A DNA stretch of 64,000 nucleotides, taken from positions 52,120 to 116,119 of the forward strand of contig DEHZ01000011.1 of assembly GCA_002352205.1 (NCBI GenBank), given 5' to 3'. Of the stretch, positions 59,754 to 64,000 are shown one piece after another. Positions within the stretch are counted from its first letter, which is position 1. Every line of letters begins with the position of its first letter. The notes below the pieces were generated by a model that was given only the letters and a program-made list of their open reading frames with translations, ran no database searches and had not been told where the DNA came from. The position numbers and the translations under genes are program-made. Source of the stretch: Flavobacterium sp. UBA2787 (GTDB lineage Bacteria > Bacteroidota > Bacteroidia > Flavobacteriales > Flavobacteriaceae).

Positions 59754-61694
59754 TTATAAAGCAGTAATAATGAATTGGCTTCTTCTGTTCAATTGGTGTT
59801 CGGCTTCGGTACATTCTACACCATCAGCACATTTGTTTACCAATTGTGTTTCTCCGTATCCTTTAGCAGTTAAACGATCTGCAGCAATACCGTTTTTGAT
59901 TAACCAATCACGAGTAGATTTTGCTCTTCTGTCAGACAACACTTCGTTGTAACGATGCGTTTGACGACTATCGGTGTGCGAACGAATATCGATTTTCATA
60001 TTTGGATATTCATTCAATACATCTAAGATTTTAGCAATATCAATTGCAGCATCCGGTCTGATGTTCCATTTATCTAAATCAAAATAGATTAGGTTGATTC
60101 CAAATACATCCGCTAAATCGCCACCAATTGGAATGCTTTTCACTGCTTTTTCCAATTCAATCGGAAGTTCAGTTGTGCCACTTTCTTTTCCTATAATCAC
60201 AGGTACTTCTTTTGTGGTATATTCCGGTTGTTCTGCACGAACGTAATATTTTTTCTCACATTCCACTTCACCAAAGTCATAACGACCATCCGGACCTGAG
60301 ATAGTTTCTTTTAACTTATTGAAATTCTCATCAAACAAAGTCAGTTTTGTATTTGGTAAAATGGCTCCGGTTTCTTCATCGGTTACAATTCCAGCCAACA
60401 ATTGTTCGCAATCAAATTGCAATTCTTTTGTTTCAAGGAATTTATAAATATCATCATTACCAACTCCGTTTGGACGGTTAGAAGATAAAAATCCTCTTTT
60501 GTTGGCTTTGTTGATAATCAATGCAAAATCATCATGCGGACTATTTGCTGGTTCTCCAATATTGTGTACTTGTTTGAATGTTCCATCAGTTTCTAATTTA
60601 GACACAAAAATATCCAAACCACCTAATCCGGGATGACCGTCTGAAGCAAAATACAGTTCGTTATCTGAAGTAATAAATGGAAATGTTTCGCGACCTTCGG
60701 TATTAATATCAGCTAAATTCACAGGAGTTCCATAGGAATCTGGGGCTAAAATATCAACTTTAAAAATATCAGATAAACCTTTTGTTCCTGGCATATCAGA
60801 AGCAAAGTACAAAGTTTTTTCATCTGCACTCAAAGAAGGATGAGCCACTTGATAACTGTCGCTGTTAAATGGAAGTTCTTTAATGTCTGTCCATTTTTCA
60901 TCCACCAAAGTAGCTTTATAAATTTTTAATAAAGTGACTTTGTTGGCATCTTTTCCTTTTTTACCATTTAAATAATTATTTCGGGTAAAATAAACAGTTT
61001 TGCCATCTTTTGTAAAAGCCGGAGTTGATTCATGGAATTTAGAATTCAATTTTTTGCCATATCTATCGGTGTTGGAAAGAGCACCTTCTGCACTCAAATC
61101 AGCACCATATAAATTAGAAAAGTATTGATCTGTCCATGTGTGTTTTCTTTTAGAAAAGTTTCCGGTATCACGGGTGGAGGTAAAAACCACTTTGTCCATA
61201 AAGAATGCCGGTCCGTAATCTGAGTATTCAGAATTGATTCCTGCATCTTCAATGTCATAACGACCTGAATTCTTTTTGATGGCTTCGCGGTAATCTTTTT
61301 GTTCTTTTGCTAAAAGACCACGTTTATCGTTTCCGCTTTTCTCGTTGAATTTTGCCATCATTTCATCAGCTTTGGCATAATTTCCAACCGTTTTTAATGA
61401 TTGTGCGTAACGGAAATAGTATTCAGGTTCCACGTCTTGGGACATTGCAAAAAGTTCTCCATACCATTTTTCTGCGTTCACTAAGTCGGCATTAAAATAA
61501 TAGGCATTCCCTATTTTTTGCAACATATCAGGTGTTTTATACCCTTTTTCTGCAATTCGTTCATAGGTTTTAATAGCATCTATGTAAGCGAATTTGTCAT
61601 AGTTTTTAGTAGCTTTTCGTTCACCTGCTTTTTGCGAGTAAACATTTACAGCAATAAAACTAAACAAGGCGATGTATATAAATTTAATTTTCAT
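59754..61694 (-). CDS. OmpA-family protein with TPR and PD40 repeats (T9SS-associated, PorE-like)
   Basis: The 646 residues from the ATG at 61694 have a signal (to about 21, ending VYSQ), a TPR-like region (to about 135), WD40-like PD40 strands (about 150-420; SADEKTLYFASDMPGTKGLSDIFKVD), a carboxypeptidase regulatory-like beta domain (about 430-515) and a C-terminal OmpA peptidoglycan-binding domain (YFDLDKWNIRPDA, SHTDSRQTHRYNEVLSDRRAKSTRDWL). This layout matches the PorE-type and related proteins that anchor T9SS parts to peptidoglycan. It is downstream of PorP/SprF with a 13-base gap. Confidence 0.9.
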   Translation of the reverse strand: MKIKFIYIALFSFIAVNVYSQKAGERKATKNYDKFAYIDAIKTYERIAEKGYKTPDMLQKIGNAYYFNADLVNAEKWYGELFAMSQDVEPEYYFRYAQSLKTVGNYAKADEMMAKFNEKSGNDKRGLLAKEQKDYREAIKKNSGRYDIEDAGINSEYSDYGPAFFMDKVVFTSTRDTGNFSKRKHTWTDQYFSNLYGADLSAEGALSNTDRYGKKLNSKFHESTPAFTKDGKTVYFTRNNYLNGKKGKDANKVTLLKIYKATLVDEKWTDIKELPFNSDSYQVAHPSLSADEKTLYFASDMPGTKGLSDIFKVDILAPDSYGTPVNLADINTEGRETFPFITSDNELYFASDGHPGLGGLDIFVSKLETDGTFKQVHNIGEPANSPHDDFALIINKANKRGFLSSNRPNGVGNDDIYKFLETKELQFDCEQLLAGIVTDEETGAILPNTKLTLFDENFNKLKETISGPDGRYDFGEVECEKKYYVRAEQPEYTTKEVPVIIGKESGTTELPIELEKAVKSIPIGGDLADVFGINLIYFDLDKWNIRPDAAIDIAKILDVLNEYPNMKIDIRSHTDSRQTHRYNEVLSDRRAKSTRDWLIKNGIAADRLTAKGYGETQLVNKCADGVECTEAEHQLNRRSQFIITAL

Positions 61695-61707
61695 GACTGT
61701 TGCTTTA

Positions 61708-62619
61708 TTAGAAGAATCTAGGTGATACAATTTTATTGTGTTTTGTGAATAATTCAAAGCGTAAGAAAATCTCATGCGAACCTGAATTAAATCGTCTTAA
61801 TCGGGTAGTTTCATGATCATAACCATAACCAATGAAAAGCCCGTCTGTAACTTGGAAACCAGCCATGGCACTCACGGCAGCATCCCAACGCCAAGCAGCT
61901 CCTAACATAAACTTATCATTATATAAGAAATTGGCAGAAACATCCACTTGCAATGGAGCACCTTCTACGGCTTTGGTTAATAATGCAGGTTTGAATTTTA
62001 GGTTATAAGTCAAATCAAATACATAACCGGCAATAAGATAGAAGTTCATTCGCTCAGCATTGATAGCCACATCGTTGTCGCTATAACGTTTTGTTTCAAA
62101 AAAGTTTGGAACAGAAAGCCCAACATACATTTTGTCTGAGTGAAAATAAACTCCTGCTCCAATATTTGGAGTAAACTTGTTGTCCAAATTTTGAAATTGC
62201 GGATCACCTGCATCTTGAGGGTTTAATTTGTTTACATCTAGATTAAATAAATTAGCTGTTCCTTTTACACCAAAAGAAAGTTTGAAAGTTTCTGAGGTTT
62301 GAACCGTATAGGATACATCAGCAGATATTGCATTTTCATTAGTAGGACCGATTTTGTCATTTACGAATGAAAGACCAACTCCAAGATTACTATTGTTGAT
62401 TGGTGTGTTAATCGAGGCAGCATTTGTAACCGGAGCACCATCTAATCCAACCCATTGGGTTCTGTGCAATCCAAAAATGCTCATTACTCCTCTTGATCCC
62501 GCGTAGGCCGGATTCACGTTGATTGTGTTGTACATGTATTGCGTGTACTGTGCGTCTTGTTGTGCAAGTGCCGCAAAACCTGTAAACATCAAAGCGATAA
62601 ATAAAAATTTTGTTCTCAT
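61708..62619 (-). CDS. PorP/SprF family T9SS outer membrane protein
   Basis: The 303 residues have a signal (ending FAALAQ) and the family opening QDAQYTQYMYNTINVNPAYAGSRG, then beta-barrel strands ending LRFELFTKHNKIVSPRFF. PorP/SprF proteins help export and anchor specific T9SS type B cargo such as SprB. The neighbouring cargo-like protein at 62672 and the OmpA protein complete the usual trio. A hairpin (62639-62662) separates it from the cargo gene. Confidence 0.93.
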   Translation of the reverse strand: MRTKFLFIALMFTGFAALAQQDAQYTQYMYNTINVNPAYAGSRGVMSIFGLHRTQWVGLDGAPVTNAASINTPINNSNLGVGLSFVNDKIGPTNENAISADVSYTVQTSETFKLSFGVKGTANLFNLDVNKLNPQDAGDPQFQNLDNKFTPNIGAGVYFHSDKMYVGLSVPNFFETKRYSDNDVAINAERMNFYLIAGYVFDLTYNLKFKPALLTKAVEGAPLQVDVSANFLYNDKFMLGAAWRWDAAVSAMAGFQVTDGLFIGYGYDHETTRLRRFNSGSHEIFLRFELFTKHNKIVSPRFF

Positions 62620-62638
62620 TTTGTTTCTTTTTTAGAAA

Positions 62639-62662
62639 CCTGAGGGCGGGGTGACCCTCAGG
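62639..62662 (-). promoter_or_regulatory. Intercistronic hairpin between the type B cargo gene and porP/sprF
   Basis: CCTGAGGG (62639-62646) pairs with CCCTCAGG (62655-62662), an 8-bp stem with an 8-nt loop. No T-run follows on the minus strand, so it is more likely a transcript stability or partial termination element than a full terminator. Confidence 0.55.
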
Positions 62663-62671
62663 AGTTTAATT

Positions 62672-64000
62672 TTATCTTGTTAGGTATAAATATCCGGATT
62701 TGTTTTCAACATTTCCTTCTGGAGTAGTATAATTAATGATATAGAAATATGTTCCTGTTGGTAGCTCTGCATTTTTGTTTAGAGTGGCTCTACCTTCTGA
62801 AATTCCTTCAAATCGTCTATCATTGTTGTTATAATTTTCTACTTCATAGACTAACACGCCCCAACGGTTATAGATTTCAACAGTGTTACTTGTATAACAC
62901 TCAGTATTTTCAATATTTTCAATTGAGAAATACTGATTCAATGCGTCTCCATTTGGTGAAAAAGCGTTGTGAATAACAATCGCATCACATGGGAATACAA
63001 GACAGTCATCGTTTACATTCATTGTAACTTCATATACTCTTGGACAATCACCTTCAGTAATTTCATACTGCAAGATATAATTTCCAATTGAAGAAACTTC
63101 ATTCGGACTGAAAATATTTCCATTTAAAGCTCCTGTGTTGTTTACATCAACCCAAACACCTCCGGTTGTTCCGTCAGGAAGTAATTCATCTAAATTAACA
63201 GTTGTTATATCTCCAATACATGATTCAGTATCAATTCTAGTTAAATTATTTTGAATTGAAACATTAATAGTTTGAATAAATGTTGAAGGATTTCCACAAC
63301 TATCTGAAACTTCCCAAGTTCTTACAATAGTATAAGATGTTGGTGTTTCATTTATTGTTTCCTCTGTGAATGTTGGTTCCCCAACAGCTGAACATAAGTC
63401 AGAAAAAGTTAATTCAGGTGCTTCAGGAATTGCATCACAATTTACAGAAATGCTTTCTTCAAATTCTGAAGAAATAGGACCGGTTGTGTCTTGAACCAAA
63501 ATAATTTGAGTATGTGAAACAGCATTTTGACAATCGTCAACTGCAACCCAAGTTCTTGTAATAATTGATTCTCCTGCACAATCTCCTTGTTCAACAGTTT
63601 CTGTTAAAGTTACTACTGCATTTCCACAACTATCTGTTGCAGTTAAGGTAGCAGCCGCTGGAATTGAACTACATTCTGCTGTTTCATCAGCAGGTAAGTT
63701 TTCTACAAAAACAGGGGCCATAGTGTCTTGAACTGTAATTATTTGAGAATATGAAGTTGAATTTCCACATTCATCAGTTGCTACCCAAGTTCTTACTAAT
63801 GTATAGGTATTAGTACAAATTACATTTTGAGTTGATTCAGAGAAAGTTACGCTTGCATCTCCACAGCTATCAGTAGCAGTTAATATCACTGCTGTTGGGA
63901 TATCGTTACATTCTACAGTTAGATCACCAGGAAGTTCTTCTACAAAAGTAGGAGGCGTTGTATCCTGAACAGTGATGATTTGAGTATGAACAGTTTCATT
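62672..64000 (-). CDS. T9SS type B-sorted surface protein, 5' end beyond the window
   Basis: The open frame continues through the right edge (442 residues visible), so the true start is outside the window; an in-frame GTG at 63889 is not a real start. The visible part has three repeats of about 80-90 residues (VQDTTPPTFVEELPGDLTVEC, TATDSCGDA, RTWVATDECGNSTSYSQIITVQD), a linker, and the gliding-motility type B C-terminal domain (NAFSPNGDALNQYFSIENIENTECYTSNTVEIYNRWGVLVYE ... TGTYFYIINYT). The repeats resemble HYR-like adhesin modules. It is a candidate adhesin or gliding factor. Confidence 0.9.
   Translation of the reverse strand, partial: NETVHTQIITVQDTTPPTFVEELPGDLTVECNDIPTAVILTATDSCGDASVTFSESTQNVICTNTYTLVRTWVATDECGNSTSYSQIITVQDTMAPVFVENLPADETAECSSIPAAATLTATDSCGNAVVTLTETVEQGDCAGESIITRTWVAVDDCQNAVSHTQIILVQDTTGPISSEFEESISVNCDAIPEAPELTFSDLCSAVGEPTFTEETINETPTSYTIVRTWEVSDSCGNPSTFIQTINVSIQNNLTRIDTESCIGDITTVNLDELLPDGTTGGVWVDVNNTGALNGNIFSPNEVSSIGNYILQYEITEGDCPRVYEVTMNVNDDCLVFPCDAIVIHNAFSPNGDALNQYFSIENIENTECYTSNTVEIYNRWGVLVYEVENYNNNDRRFEGISEGRATLNKNAELPTGTYFYIINYTTPEGNVENKSGYLYLTR

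Noticed and set aside
62672-63889. GTG at 63889 as the start of the T9SS-sorted protein
   Set aside because: The frame stays open to the window edge with repeats of the same kind before the GTG, so the real start is outside.

Overview
The window is chromosomal DNA of a member of the Bacteroidota, most likely Flavobacteriaceae (Flavobacterium or a close relative). The evidence is AT-rich coding sequence, type IX secretion (T9SS) proteins with type A and type B sorting domains, a PorP/SprF plus OmpA pair, B12-dependent methylmalonyl-CoA mutase as two subunits, start-proximal TAnnTTTG promoter elements, and gene clusters that fit the group. No phage, plasmid backbone, CRISPR array or intact insertion sequence is seen.

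Layout. 0-3 kb: lpxK and a purine nucleoside phosphorylase overlap, followed by a repeat and a SMI1/KNR4 protein. 3-12 kb, mostly minus: a hybrid histidine kinase, gapA, lipA, an ECF sigma factor (TTG start) behind a glycosyltransferase, murB, a DUF2461 protein and recF. 12-19 kb, plus: a TPR membrane protein, ribH, mutL, two rhomboid proteases and an EEP-family hydrolase. 19-24 kb, minus: a compact parA-parB-DUF5683-dapB-lepB-wbqC run. 24-32 kb, minus: an SDR, a methionine aminotransferase, a GNAT enzyme, then udk-ftsB-like-mutA-(small membrane ORF)-mutB. 32-33 kb: a gene-poor, repeat-dense stretch with one tRNA-Pro(UGG). 33-38 kb: trxB, then a minus-strand PadR-PspC-GIN module. 38-42.5 kb: a thioesterase-like protein, an SDR, YceI, grpE and dnaJ.

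42.6-47.8 kb is the most accessory-looking part: a T9SS-sorted SGNH/PKD protein, an orphan plug-like protein flanked by two large near-identical hairpins, and three orphan proteins, one with a HEPN-type Rx4H motif. 47.8-57 kb: a NatA/NatB-type ABC exporter, MscS, a long cation/proton antiporter, a sigma-54 response regulator without an HTH domain, a half-length DEAD-box protein, a DUF2007 protein, a ParE-type toxin-antitoxin pair and an MFS transporter. 57-64 kb: an ABC-F ATPase, then a minus-strand T9SS set (a repeat-rich type B-sorted surface protein running off the right edge, PorP/SprF, and an OmpA/PD40 protein).

The most distinctive non-coding signal is a dispersed family of structured intergenic repeats. 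At least five diverged copies (near 2.0, 17.6, 32.1, 47.7 and 59.2 kb) share a long imperfect hairpin or its remnant with a GCTYCC...GGTCGC-like tip, set between related direct-repeat blocks. Separate families include GTGTCATTTCGAC hairpins, 20-nt palindromes, an 8-bp tandem array and short GTTTCAAGTTTCAGG motifs. Among proteins the best leads are a MutL without its endonuclease residues, a DnaJ with only two of four zinc-binding motifs, and regulators or helicases missing a domain. No complete new system can be proven from this sequence alone.
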